64,000 nt of DNA from Bacteroidales bacterium UBA4893 (GTDB lineage: Bacteria > Bacteroidota > Bacteroidia > Bacteroidales > P3): assembly GCA_002399025.1 (NCBI GenBank), contig DHCV01000026.1, positions 123,740-187,739 of the forward strand, in the 5' to 3' direction. The position numbers were made by a program, and so were the translations under genes. This document shows positions 34,525 through 43,342 of this stretch, one piece after another (position 1 is the first letter of the stretch; every line of letters begins with the position of its first letter). The notes beneath the pieces were generated by a model. It saw nothing but the letters and a program-made list of their open reading frames with translations, was not told where the DNA came from and made no database searches.

Positions 34525-35532
34525 TTAGTCTTTAATTCTATTGCTTAATCTTTCAATTAGGGCTGGAATAATACTTTTGCAATCTCCCACAATACCTAAG
34601 TCGGCAATTTGCATAATAGGAGCGTAGCGGTCTTTGTTAACAGCAATAATGAAATCACTTTCTTCCATTCCTGCAACGTGTTGAATTGCTCCTGAAATAC
34701 CAAAAGCAAAATATAGGTCAGGTCTTACAGTTTGTCCTGTTTGTCCAACTTGACGTTTATGTTCAACAAGTCCTGCATCAACCATTGCTCTTGAAGCTGC
34801 AACTTCGGCATCTAAGATTGTTGAAAGTTCTTGAAGCATTTTAAATCCTTTTTCAGTTCCAACTCCACGTCCTCCAGAAACAAGAACTTTAGCTTCAGAA
34901 ATATCAATCATGCTGCTTTTTTCTTTAACAGTTTCTTTAATTCTTACTCTAAACTTTTCTTTATTGAAGTTAATAGTTGTGTTGATAATTTCACCTTTTC
35001 TGTTAAGGTCTTTTTCAATAGCTTTCATAACTCCTGGACGAACAGTTGACATTTGAGGACGATGCTCAGAGCAAACAATTGTTGCCATAAGATTACCTCC
35101 AAATGCTGGACGAGTCATTAGTAATTCTTTTTCTTCTGAAATTTCAAGTCTTGTACAGTCAGCTGTTAATCCTGTTGTAAGACGAGCTGAAAGTCTTGGA
35201 CCAAGGTCTCTACCAATGGTTGTTGCTCCAAAAAGAATTATTGAAGGCTTAAATTCATGTGTGATTTGAGTTATTGCTTGAGTGTAGCTTTCTGTTGTAT
35301 AGTTTTCTAATTCTTCACATGAAGCAACAATAACTTTATCTGCTCCATAAGAAATTAGAGTTTGAGCTTTAGATTCAATATCTTTTCCTCCTAACAAGAT
35401 AGCATAAACTTCTTCTTGAAGGTCGTCAGCAAGATTACGAGCTTTACCTAATAATTCAATAGCAACTCCTTGAATCTTACCTTCTCTTTGTTCTGCAAAA
35501 ACAAATACGTTTTTATATTCTGATTTATTCAT
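34525..35532 (-). CDS. etfA: Electron transfer flavoprotein alpha subunit
   Basis: The 335-residue EtfA subunit has an N-terminal ETF fold (KNVFVFAEQREGKIQGVAIE) and the C-terminal FAD-binding region: SGGRGVGTEKGFKMLQELS, GLVEHKRQVGQTGQTVRPDL and FGISGAIQHVAGM. With EtfB it carries electrons to or from Bcd; in anaerobes the Bcd-EtfAB complex can bifurcate electrons between crotonyl-CoA and ferredoxin. Last gene of bcd-etfB-etfA, 18 bases after etfB. Confidence 0.95.
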   Translation of the reverse strand: MNKSEYKNVFVFAEQREGKIQGVAIELLGKARNLADDLQEEVYAILLGGKDIESKAQTLISYGADKVIVASCEELENYTTESYTQAITQITHEFKPSIILFGATTIGRDLGPRLSARLTTGLTADCTRLEISEEKELLMTRPAFGGNLMATIVCSEHRPQMSTVRPGVMKAIEKDLNRKGEIINTTINFNKEKFRVRIKETVKEKSSMIDISEAKVLVSGGRGVGTEKGFKMLQELSTILDAEVAASRAMVDAGLVEHKRQVGQTGQTVRPDLYFAFGISGAIQHVAGMEESDFIIAVNKDRYAPIMQIADLGIVGDCKSIIPALIERLSNRIKD

Positions 35533-35550
35533 TTTAGTTACTCCTTATTA

Positions 35551-36333
35551 TTAGATTATAAATTTTTCTTTTAACTTACTTAATATTATGCCTATTGCTT
35601 CTTCAGTATCAACTTCGTAAACTTGTCCTGCTGATTTAACTCCTTTAGTAAATGCTTTTTTAACTTTAGTAGGGGAGCCTTTAAGACCAAGTTTAGCTTC
35701 ATCAACATCAATTTTATCTGCTGACCAAATTTCTACTTCCTTATCAAAAGCTTCCATAATTCCCTTAACAGTCATATATCTTGCTTTGTTGGCAGTGGAA
35801 AGAACAGTTACTAAACAAGGACCATCAACTTCAACAATTTGGTATCCGTCTTCGGTTTGTTTTTTAATAGTGAAAGTGTTTTTACCATCATATTCCAAAC
35901 TTTGAAGATAGCTAACTTGAGGAATATCTAAATGTTCTGCAATTTGAGGACCAACCTGAGCTGTATCTCCATCAATTGCTTGACGACCAGTGATAACTAA
36001 ATCATAATCTAAAGTGCGAATAGCTCCAGCTAATGCATTTGATGTTGCAAGAGTATCAGCTCCAGCAAATTTTCTGTCTGAAAGGAGTATTGCTTTATCA
36101 ACACCCATTGCAAAAGCTTCTCTCAAAACTGCTTCTGCTTGCATCGGTCCCATTGTAATAACAGTAACCTCTGCATTAAATTTATCTTTTAGTTCAAGTG
36201 CTAATTCCAAACCACCTTTATCATCAGGGTTAATTATACTTGGAACTCCATCTCTAATTAATGTTCCTGTAACTGGGTCAAGTTTTACCTCAGTTGTGTC
36301 AGGAACTTGCTTTATACAAACTACTATTTTCAT
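35551..36333 (-). CDS. etfB: Electron transfer flavoprotein beta subunit
   Basis: The 260-residue EtfB subunit reads MKIVVCIKQVPDTTEVKLDP at the start. The family signature VITGRQAIDGDTAQVGPQIA is at about 130-149, with a conserved AMGVDKAILLSDRKFAGADT segment before it. It contributes the second flavin or AMP site of the ETF dimer. It lies 13 bases after bcd and 18 before etfA, a tight three-gene unit. Confidence 0.95.
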   Translation of the reverse strand: MKIVVCIKQVPDTTEVKLDPVTGTLIRDGVPSIINPDDKGGLELALELKDKFNAEVTVITMGPMQAEAVLREAFAMGVDKAILLSDRKFAGADTLATSNALAGAIRTLDYDLVITGRQAIDGDTAQVGPQIAEHLDIPQVSYLQSLEYDGKNTFTIKKQTEDGYQIVEVDGPCLVTVLSTANKARYMTVKGIMEAFDKEVEIWSADKIDVDEAKLGLKGSPTKVKKAFTKGVKSAGQVYEVDTEEAIGIILSKLKEKFII

Positions 36334-36346
36334 TTTTGATTTGTTT

Positions 36347-37486
36347 TTACTTTAATAAATTACCTGCAATAACCATTCTTTGAACTTCTGAAGTTCCTTC
36401 ATAAATTTCAGTGATTTTTGCATCTCTAAACATTCTTTCCACAGGATATTCCCTTGTGTATCCATATCCTCCATGGAATTGAATAGCTTTGGTTGTTACT
36501 TCCATTGCTGTTTCAGAAGCATAAAGTTTTGCCATTGCAGCATCAACAGAATAAGGTAATTTTTGATCTTTTTTGAAAGCAGCATTACGAACAAATAGGC
36601 GAGAAGCTTGAACTTTTGTTTCCATGTCTGCTAATTGGAATTGAGTATTCTGGAATTTTGAAATAGCTTTTCCAAATTGTTTTCTTTCTTTAGTATATTT
36701 TATGGTTTCATCCATTGCTCCTTGAGCCAAACCTAAAGCTTGAGCAGCAATTCCAATTCTTCCTCCATCCAATGTTTTCATTGCTAAAGAAAAACCTTTT
36801 CCTATTTTACCTAATAGGTTTTCTTTTGGTATTTGACAGTTTTCAAATATTAGTTCACAAGTGGATGAACCACGAATACCTAATTTCTTTTCTTTCTTAC
36901 CGATTGTAAATCCTGGTGTTCCTTTTTCAACTATGAAAGCTGAAATTCCTTTTGTCCCTTGAGATTTATCAGTCATTGCAATTATAACATAAACATGAGC
37001 ATACTCTGCATTGGTTATAAAGATTTTTGAACCATTCAAAATCCATTTATCTCCAGCATCTTCTGCAGTAGTTTGTTGCAGAGCTGCATCTGTTCCAGCA
37101 TTAGGTTCTGTTAGTCCAAATGCTCCAACCCATTCTCCTGAGGCAAGTTTTGGTAAGTATTTTTGTTTTTGCTCTTCTGTTCCAAAGTTCATAATTGGGT
37201 CAGCACAAAGTGAAGTGTGAGCAGAAACAACAACTCCAGTAGTACCACAAACACGTGATATTTCTTCAACAGCCATTGAATAGATTTGATTGGTGCTTCC
37301 TTGTCCTCCGTACTCAACAGGAATAGGAATACCCATAATTCCTAATTTGCCCATTTTTTCAACTGTTTCAACAGGAAATCTTTCCTGCTCGTCAATTTCA
37401 GCTGCAATTGGTTTAATTTCGTTTTCAGTAAACTCTCTTATCATCTGTAAAAAGAGTTCTTCTTGTTTTGATATATTAAAGTCCAT
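36347..37486 (-). CDS. bcd: Butyryl-CoA dehydrogenase-type acyl-CoA dehydrogenase
   Basis: The 379-residue FAD enzyme has acyl-CoA dehydrogenase signatures GAFGLTEPNAGTDAALQQTT and QFHGGYGYTREYPVERMFRD, and the short-chain-type catalytic glutamate near the C-terminus in YEGTSEVQRMVI. Adjacent etfBA supports crotonyl-CoA to butyryl-CoA reduction rather than beta-oxidation. A terminator at 37502-37526 separates it from the upstream reductase gene, so bcd-etfBA probably has its own, unidentified promoter or depends on read-through. Confidence 0.92.
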   Translation of the reverse strand: MDFNISKQEELFLQMIREFTENEIKPIAAEIDEQERFPVETVEKMGKLGIMGIPIPVEYGGQGSTNQIYSMAVEEISRVCGTTGVVVSAHTSLCADPIMNFGTEEQKQKYLPKLASGEWVGAFGLTEPNAGTDAALQQTTAEDAGDKWILNGSKIFITNAEYAHVYVIIAMTDKSQGTKGISAFIVEKGTPGFTIGKKEKKLGIRGSSTCELIFENCQIPKENLLGKIGKGFSLAMKTLDGGRIGIAAQALGLAQGAMDETIKYTKERKQFGKAISKFQNTQFQLADMETKVQASRLFVRNAAFKKDQKLPYSVDAAMAKLYASETAMEVTTKAIQFHGGYGYTREYPVERMFRDAKITEIYEGTSEVQRMVIAGNLLK

Positions 37487-37501
37487 AGTTATTAATTAAT
37501 T

Positions 37502-37526
37502 AAAAGGCGAGAAAAAACAACTCGCC
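37502..37526 (-). terminator. Internal terminator between the reductase and bcd
   Basis: Minus strand stem GGCGAG / CTCGCC with a TTTT tail in the 77-base gap. It splits the fermentation island into separately controllable units. Confidence 0.7.
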
Positions 37527-37563
37527 CTAAATTTGTTTTAAATCTTTTAGAGTTCTTTAGAAA

Positions 37564-38292
37564 CTATACAGTCATTCCACCATCAACACTTAGAGTGTGT
37601 CCATTTATGTATGATGCTTCATCGGAGGCTAAGAAACAATATGCGTTTGCAATTTCTTTTGGTTCTCCCAATCTTCCTATAGGAACCTTAGCTTTCATTC
37701 CAGCTAAAACTTCCTCAGGCATTGCAGCAACCATTTCTGTTGAAATAAATCCCGGAGCAATTGCATTAACAGTAACTCCCTTTCTTCCAAATTCTCTTGC
37801 AAATGTTTTTGTCATTCCCATTAAACCAGACTTTGTTGCAACATAGTTTGCTTGACCAAAGTTTCCATATAGACCAACAACAGAAGAAGCATTGATTATT
37901 CTTCCCCAGCCATTAGCAACCATATATTCACTAATGATTTTTGAACAATAGAAAACCCCAGATAGGTTTACATCAATAACTTGTTGCCATTGCTCAACAG
38001 TCATTTTCTTAACAGTGCTATCACGAGTAATCCCAGCATTATTAATAAGAATATCAATTCTGCCAAATTCGTCATTAACTGCTTTTGCAGCTTGTTCAAT
38101 TTCTTGATAGTTGGAAGTGTTAACCTTAGCAAATTTTGCTCCTAGGGCAATCGCTAATTCATTTCCTCTTTTTTCGTCCAAGTCCCAAATAATTACTTTT
38201 GCTCCTTCTTGAACAAATTTTTCTGCTGTTGCTTTGCCAATTCCAGAAGCTCCTCCTGTAATGATGGCTATTTTATTTTCTAATCTTTTCAT
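37564..38292 (-). CDS. phaB: Acetoacetyl-CoA reductase (PhaB/FabG-type SDR)
   Basis: The 242-residue SDR has cofactor loop TGGASGIGKA, LINNAGITRDSTVKKM, catalytic serine in NASSVVGLYGNFGQANY, YVATK, and C-terminal NGHTLSVDGGMTV. This pattern fits FabG and PhaB, which act on 3-oxoacyl-ACP or acetoacetyl-CoA to give (R)-3-hydroxy products. The FabG/PhaB split cannot be made from sequence alone, but the neighbours (MaoC hydratase, thiolase, bcd) favour acetoacetyl-CoA. It is 12 bases downstream of the MaoC gene. Confidence 0.78.
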   Translation of the reverse strand: MKRLENKIAIITGGASGIGKATAEKFVQEGAKVIIWDLDEKRGNELAIALGAKFAKVNTSNYQEIEQAAKAVNDEFGRIDILINNAGITRDSTVKKMTVEQWQQVIDVNLSGVFYCSKIISEYMVANGWGRIINASSVVGLYGNFGQANYVATKSGLMGMTKTFAREFGRKGVTVNAIAPGFISTEMVAAMPEEVLAGMKAKVPIGRLGEPKEIANAYCFLASDEASYINGHTLSVDGGMTV

Positions 38293-38304
38293 TTTACTTG
38301 ATAA

Positions 38305-38712
38305 TTAAAATTTTTCTTTATGCATTAATTTAGCTTGACCGGTAATAATTATTTTTCCTTGATGGTCTTCTAAAGTACATTTAATAACTCCACGATGTTT
38401 TTCTTCGTTAATCTCCATTACTTCAAATTTAGCAATGTAGTCATTTTCAACAAAAACAGGAGCTAAGAAAGCCATATCTTGGAACATATATATTGTTCCT
38501 TCTCCTGGCCACTGAGTGCCAAATACCTTTGAAAAGATTGCTCCAGCAAAAAAACCATGAACAATGGGCTTCCCAAAAGGAGTTTTTGATGCATAATCTG
38601 CATCAATGTGAATGGGGTTGTTATCGCCAGATATTTTAGCAAACATATCAACATTTGCTTGAGTATATCTAACCTCTTGCGTGTAAGTTTCGCCTACTTT
38701 TATTTTTGTCAT
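38305..38712 (-). CDS. phaJ: MaoC-type (R)-specific enoyl-CoA hydratase
   Basis: The 135-residue single hot-dog domain carries the hydratase-2 motif FAKISGDNNPIHIDADYA with catalytic Asp30 and His35, and GKPIVHGFFAGAIFSKVFG after it. PhaJ-type enzymes interconvert (R)-3-hydroxyacyl-CoA and trans-2-enoyl-CoA. Placed between an (R)-forming reductase and thiolase, it probably makes crotonyl-CoA from (R)-3-hydroxybutyryl-CoA, replacing the crotonase used by clostridia. The 6-base gap to the thiolase gene supports co-translation. Confidence 0.85.
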   Translation of the reverse strand: MTKIKVGETYTQEVRYTQANVDMFAKISGDNNPIHIDADYASKTPFGKPIVHGFFAGAIFSKVFGTQWPGEGTIYMFQDMAFLAPVFVENDYIAKFEVMEINEEKHRGVIKCTLEDHQGKIIITGQAKLMHKEKF

Positions 38713-38718
38713 ATTACA

Positions 38719-39936
38719 TCAAATATTTAGGTTTGTATTTTTCACAATTATAGCAGTTCCCATTCCCCCTCCAATACATAGAGATGCAAGACCTAATTCT
38801 TTTTTAGTTCTTAACATTTCGTGAATTAGAGTTACAATGATTCTGCAGCCAGAAGCTCCAACAGGGTGTCCAAGTGCAATTGCCCCACCATTAACATTAC
38901 ATCTTTCATTTATCCATTCTGGTGTAACATTATGTTGTTGACAAAGTAATTGGCGAACTCCAAGAGCTTGAGCTGCAAATGCTTCGTTTAGTTCAAATAG
39001 TTCTATATCTTTTAATTTTAAATCAGTTCTTGAAAGAGCAGATTTGATTGCTGGAACAGGACCTAATCCCATCTTAGCAGGGTTCACTCCACCTTGTCCA
39101 ACAGCAACAATTTCTACTAAAGGGTTTAGGTTATATTTCTTAACAGCAGATTCAGAAGCCAACATAACAAATGCAGCTCCATCATTAATCCCAGAAGCAT
39201 TCCCAGCAGTTACAGTTCCTGGATTTTGGAATGCAGGTCTTAAGAAAGAAAGCTTTTCTAAAGTTGTTTCTCTGTTAGGGAATTCATCTTCTTCAAACAT
39301 CTTTGAAAATTTTTTGAATTTAACCTCAACAGGGACTATTTCATCTTTAAACTTTCCATTATCAATTGCATTAATTGCTCTCTCTTGAGATTGAATAGAA
39401 AAGGCATCTTGATCTTCTCTATCAATCTCCAAATCTTTAGCAATATTTTCTGCAGTTATACCCATATGAAGATTTGAAAATGCATCAGTCAAAGCATCAG
39501 TAATCATATGGTCTTTAACGTTGAAATCTGCCATTTTAGTACCATTTCTTATTGTTGCAGGAATAATAAATCCAGCACCAGACATACTTTCTGCTCCTCC
39601 AGCAATAATAATATCGGCATTTCCAACTTTAATGGAATCAAAACCATTCATAACAGCTTTCATCCCACTACCACAAATCATATTTATACCATAAGCAGGA
39701 ACTTCGTAAGGTATTCCAGCATTAACAGAAATTTGACGAGCAACACCTTGAAACTGACCAGCCATTAATACATTACCAACAATAACTTCGTCAACATCAT
39801 AAGCTTTAACTTTTGTTTCACTTAAAATTGATTCAACTACAGTAGCTCCAAATTCTGAAACAGGGACAGTTGATAATGAACCTAAAAATTTTCCAATTGC
39901 AGTTCTTTTTGCTGCTACAATAAATACCTTTTCCAT
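38719..39936 (-). CDS. thlA: Acetyl-CoA acetyltransferase (thiolase)
   Basis: The 405-residue thiolase II type enzyme condenses two acetyl-CoA to acetoacetyl-CoA, or runs in reverse. Nucleophilic Cys88 is in NMICGSGMKA, the substrate loop in NASGINDGAA, the histidine in GGAIALGHPVGASG, and the second cysteine in LCIGGGMGTA. It is the first gene of the thiolase-MaoC-reductase unit. The gap upstream contains a 21-base-period array; no strict promoter box was found there. Confidence 0.94.
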   Translation of the reverse strand: MEKVFIVAAKRTAIGKFLGSLSTVPVSEFGATVVESILSETKVKAYDVDEVIVGNVLMAGQFQGVARQISVNAGIPYEVPAYGINMICGSGMKAVMNGFDSIKVGNADIIIAGGAESMSGAGFIIPATIRNGTKMADFNVKDHMITDALTDAFSNLHMGITAENIAKDLEIDREDQDAFSIQSQERAINAIDNGKFKDEIVPVEVKFKKFSKMFEEDEFPNRETTLEKLSFLRPAFQNPGTVTAGNASGINDGAAFVMLASESAVKKYNLNPLVEIVAVGQGGVNPAKMGLGPVPAIKSALSRTDLKLKDIELFELNEAFAAQALGVRQLLCQQHNVTPEWINERCNVNGGAIALGHPVGASGCRIIVTLIHEMLRTKKELGLASLCIGGGMGTAIIVKNTNLNI

Positions 39937-40004
39937 ATTGCTTATGTTTATTTATTATTATTTCTTTTAATTGTTTTGTTCAAAAAAAGTCAATCATAAT
40001 TGAA

Positions 40005-40088
40005 AATAAGTGCCGAGTTTTTTAAAATATATCAGATATATTTTGAAATATATCGGACATATTTTTTAATATATCAAGTCTTTTTTAG
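40005..40088. repeat. 21-base-period array with private AATATATC word
   Basis: Units of exactly 21 bases start at 40026, 40047 and 40068, each beginning AATATATC. A degenerate unit precedes at 40005. The first unit has a dyad, AATATATCAGATATATT. It fills the gap between the CoA-transferase and thiolase genes. Confidence 0.75.
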
Positions 40089-40107
40089 TTAGGACATATT
40101 TTTGTTA

Positions 40108-40770
40108 CTATGATAATTGCATAGGTTTTAAATCATCTGCAATAATTAAAGTTGCCTCAGTAGCCTCTTGAACTTGTTCAACAGTAAATTCTGGGTGAAT
40201 TTCTTTTAAAACAATTCCTTCTGGAGTAATTTCCATAACACCCATTTCAGTAATAATTAGATTAACTTGTTCTTTTGCAGTGAGTGGGAGAGTACATTCT
40301 TTTAGTATTTTATGGCTACCTTTTGCAGTATGCTCCATTGCTAAAATAACATGCTTTGCACCAACAACCAAATCCATAGCTCCACCCATTCCAGGAACTT
40401 TCTTTCCAGGAATCATCCAGTTTGCCAAATTACCTTTTTCATCAACCTGCATAGCTCCCAAAATCGAAGCATCAACATGACCACCTCTAATAATTGCAAA
40501 AGAAGTTGCACTATCAAAACTTGCTCCTCCATCAATAATAGATGTGTAAGAACCGCCAGCATTTACAATTTCTTTGTTTTCTTCTCCTTCTTTTGGATTA
40601 GCTCCCATGCCAATAATTCCATTTTCAGATTGAAGTAAAACTTTAACATCTGGTTTCAAATAATTTGGTATTAGGGTTGGAAGACCAATTCCTAAATTTA
40701 CAATATATCCATCTTTTAGTTCGAGGGCAGCACGTTTTGCAATAACCTCTCTTATCTCATTTTTATCCAT
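40108..40770 (-). CDS. atoA: 3-oxoacid/butyrate CoA-transferase subunit B (AtoA-like)
   Basis: The 220-residue beta subunit of a family I CoA-transferase has the active-site glutamate Glu49 in the SENGIIGMG motif, IVNLGIGLPTLIPNY at the start, and GGHVDASILGAMQVDEKGNL. It would move CoA between acetoacetate, butyrate and acetate. The matching alpha subunit (AtoD), normally adjacent, is not in this window. It lies 17 bases after kamE, so it is probably co-transcribed with the aminomutase. Confidence 0.9.
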   Translation of the reverse strand: MDKNEIREVIAKRAALELKDGYIVNLGIGLPTLIPNYLKPDVKVLLQSENGIIGMGANPKEGEENKEIVNAGGSYTSIIDGGASFDSATSFAIIRGGHVDASILGAMQVDEKGNLANWMIPGKKVPGMGGAMDLVVGAKHVILAMEHTAKGSHKILKECTLPLTAKEQVNLIITEMGVMEITPEGIVLKEIHPEFTVEQVQEATEATLIIADDLKPMQLS

Positions 40771-40787
40771 TATATTTAATCTTATTA

Positions 40788-41573
40788 TTATTTTAATCTT
40801 TTTTGCATCTCTTGAGCAATGTAAGAAGCTACATCATCAGCATAAGTATTCATTCCAAACCCAGCATCATATCCAAGTTCTTTAGCCAATTCGTGAGAAA
40901 GTCTTGGACCACCACAACAAAGGATAACCTTATCTCTTAATCCTTCAGCTTCCAACATTTCAACCAATTCAACCAAATTCTTAATATGAACATCCTTTTG
41001 AGTAACTGTTTGAGAAACCAAAAGAGCATCGGCTTTAAGTTCAATAGCTTTTGCAATAAAGTCTTCATTTGAAACTTGAGAACCCATATTTAAAGCTTCA
41101 ATCATTTCATATCTTTCCAAACCATAGTGTCCTGCATAGCCTTTCATATTCATGATAGCATCAATACCTACAGTGTGAGCATCAGTTCCAGTGCTTGCTC
41201 CAATAATAACAAGAGATCTTCCAATGTTTTCTTTAATAAAATCATCTACCTCATGCATATCCATTGTTGTAGTTTCAACTTTTGGAACAGAAATTGTTGT
41301 GTAATCAACATTATGAGTGCAAGAGCCATAGCAATTGAAGAAAGTGAATCCTTCAGTAAGTTCTTTATAGAACACAACTTGAGGGTTTTCAAATCCCATC
41401 TTCTTCATTAGTTGTTTTGCTGCCTCAATTGCTTCATCACCACAAGGTAAAGGCAAAGTAAAGCTCATTTGAGTTTTACCATCGTTCATTGTATCACCAT
41501 AAGGTTTTACTTCTTTAAGATTTAGTTCTGTACTAAATTCTTTTTTATCCATTGAATATAATCCGCCGCTCAT
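40788..41573 (-). CDS. kamE: Lysine 5,6-aminomutase beta subunit
   Basis: The 261-residue subunit binds adenosylcobalamin and PLP. The B12 motif DxHxxG is TDAHTVG with His133, and the PLP-binding lysine is Lys144 in MNMKGYAGHYGLERY. Both residue numbers match the characterised Clostridium sticklandii enzyme. It converts beta-lysine (or D-lysine) to 3,5- (2,5-) diaminohexanoate in lysine fermentation. Its ATG overlaps the kamD stop by one base (TAATG), indicating coupled translation of the two subunits. Confidence 0.95.
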   Translation of the reverse strand: MSGGLYSMDKKEFSTELNLKEVKPYGDTMNDGKTQMSFTLPLPCGDEAIEAAKQLMKKMGFENPQVVFYKELTEGFTFFNCYGSCTHNVDYTTISVPKVETTTMDMHEVDDFIKENIGRSLVIIGASTGTDAHTVGIDAIMNMKGYAGHYGLERYEMIEALNMGSQVSNEDFIAKAIELKADALLVSQTVTQKDVHIKNLVELVEMLEAEGLRDKVILCCGGPRLSHELAKELGYDAGFGMNTYADDVASYIAQEMQKRLK

Positions 41574-43141
41574 TATTTTGTTTCTCCTTTCATTAGTTTA
41601 ATAAATGGGTTATAGTAGTGTGAGTCTTTTTCAAATACTCCAGCTAAGCCCTTACCTCCATTTTTAGGTCGTTTAACATCTCCAAAAATTCCTTTTTCCA
41701 AAGCATCAAACAAACTTTCATGATCAATTTTTTCAAGCAAGTTGATAGCATCATCTAAAACTGTTTGAGCTCTCTTTTGAATAATACCATCTTTTTTATA
41801 TTCAACTTCCTCTCCAATACTTTTCATGTTGTTGAAAACATATTTAGCATTCTCAATAGCTAAGTATCTATCACTCATAAAAGGAGTGTGGATTGCTTCT
41901 GTTATCATTCCCAAAAGTTGCAAGCCTTGATTAGTCCAGATGCTGATAGCATTAAATAGAGCATTTTGAATTTGTCCTTTAAATACATTTCCTGTCATAA
42001 ACTTTGTAGGAGGCATATATTTTAAAGGAGCTTCAGGGAATATTTCACGAGTCATTTGAGCTTGAGAAAGTTCGTAAAGGAAACCATTTTCCAAATCAGG
42101 ATTCATTTCAAAAGCATGTCCAAGTCCCATTTGACTTGAAGGAAGCCCAGCAGCAAAAGCTAATTGTTCATTAATAAGGTCTGAAGCCAAAACAGTGTGA
42201 GCTTGTTCAAAAGCATCAGCAGTTGTTAAATAGTTATCTTCACCAGTATTAATAATCACTCCTGCAAAACCATTAATTACTCTTGAAAAATATTGGTCAA
42301 CAAGAGTTCTTTGCATGTTGATGTCACGGAACAAAATTCCATAAAGAGCATCATTAAGCATAACATCCAAACCTTCCAAAGCACCCATAACAGCTATCTC
42401 AGGCATACAAAGTCCAGAGCAATAGTTACATAAACGGATATATCTTCCAACTTCTTCTCCAACTTCATCCAAAGCTGTTCTCATTATGCGGAAGTTTTCC
42501 TGAGTTGCAAAAGTACCTCCAAAACCTTCAGTTGTTGCTCCAAAAGGAACATAATCTAATAGGGATTGTCCAGTTGTTCTAATTACAGCAATAATATCAG
42601 CTCCTTGACGAGCAGCTGCTTGAGCTTGAACAACATCTTCATAAATATTACCAGTTGCAACAATAACATAAAGATATGGTTTCGAACCTTCTCCAATTGT
42701 TGCAATATAGTTTTCTCTACGTTTACGATTATTCTTAATTCTTTTAATGCTTGCATTCACATAAGGTTCAAGAGCTTTATGAGCTTTTTCTTCATCACCC
42801 AAAGGAATAGTTGTTATGTCAAGTTCGTTATTTGAAGTTTTTTCAGCAATTTGTTGAGGAGTTAAAGATGTGGAAAGAATTGCATTTCCCAAAAGGTACA
42901 AAACACCATGACCAAGCATTCCTTTGTCTTTAATAAAATCTACCAAAACATTTGGAAGAGGAACATCATTGCTATCAACGCCATCAATTCCCATTAGTCT
43001 GCATAATGTTCTTTCTACAGCAACAGTTGAATAACTATCAACAAAAGTTTGAACATCATTGGAAATATTTCTTGCTATACTTTTAGCGTATTCAATCTTT
43101 TTAAAATCTAATCCTAATTTACTTTCTTTCATATCAATCAA
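41573..43141 (-). CDS. kamD: Lysine 5,6-aminomutase alpha subunit
   Basis: The 522-residue subunit is the TIM-barrel partner of KamE. Conserved stretches include TVAVERTLCRLMGIDGVDSN, the segment RLCNYCSGLCMPEIAVMGAL and MGLGHAFEMNPDLENGFLYE. Length matches the family. First gene of the kamD-kamE-atoA unit, with a -7 box at 43216-43223. KamA (2,3-aminomutase), kdd, kce and kal, which complete the pathway, are not in this window and must lie elsewhere if the pathway is complete. Confidence 0.95.
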   Translation of the reverse strand: MIDMKESKLGLDFKKIEYAKSIARNISNDVQTFVDSYSTVAVERTLCRLMGIDGVDSNDVPLPNVLVDFIKDKGMLGHGVLYLLGNAILSTSLTPQQIAEKTSNNELDITTIPLGDEEKAHKALEPYVNASIKRIKNNRKRRENYIATIGEGSKPYLYVIVATGNIYEDVVQAQAAARQGADIIAVIRTTGQSLLDYVPFGATTEGFGGTFATQENFRIMRTALDEVGEEVGRYIRLCNYCSGLCMPEIAVMGALEGLDVMLNDALYGILFRDINMQRTLVDQYFSRVINGFAGVIINTGEDNYLTTADAFEQAHTVLASDLINEQLAFAAGLPSSQMGLGHAFEMNPDLENGFLYELSQAQMTREIFPEAPLKYMPPTKFMTGNVFKGQIQNALFNAISIWTNQGLQLLGMITEAIHTPFMSDRYLAIENAKYVFNNMKSIGEEVEYKKDGIIQKRAQTVLDDAINLLEKIDHESLFDALEKGIFGDVKRPKNGGKGLAGVFEKDSHYYNPFIKLMKGETK

Positions 43142-43215
43142 TTATATAATAAAATCAAATTTATCCATAATCCTATTTCAACAAAAATGCTGTTTTTAGC
43201 CTGAAAATGGAGCAA

Positions 43216-43223
43216 CAAAGATA
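43216..43223 (-). promoter_or_regulatory. -7 box for the kamD operon
   Basis: Minus strand TATCTTTG, about 75 bases before the kamD ATG. The short leader has no room for a cobalamin riboswitch. Confidence 0.5.
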
Positions 43224-43314
43224 CTAAGAAAAACTCATTTGACCTAAATATATATGTATTTTATAGAGATTTATTAAGTAATAAAGGACTTTGTAAATAT
43301 GTTATGATTTTTAT

Positions 43315-43322
43315 TAATTTTG
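43315..43322 (+). promoter_or_regulatory. -7 box for the YeiH-family gene
   Basis: TAATTTTG, about 20 bases before the ATG at 43343. Confidence 0.45.
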
Positions 43323-43342
43323 CAATCTAAAACAGCATAAAA

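Noticed and set aside
43142..43342. Cobalamin riboswitch expected before the B12-dependent kamDE genes
   Set aside because: The promoter box at 43216 leaves a leader of about 75 bases with no B12-box-like conserved core.
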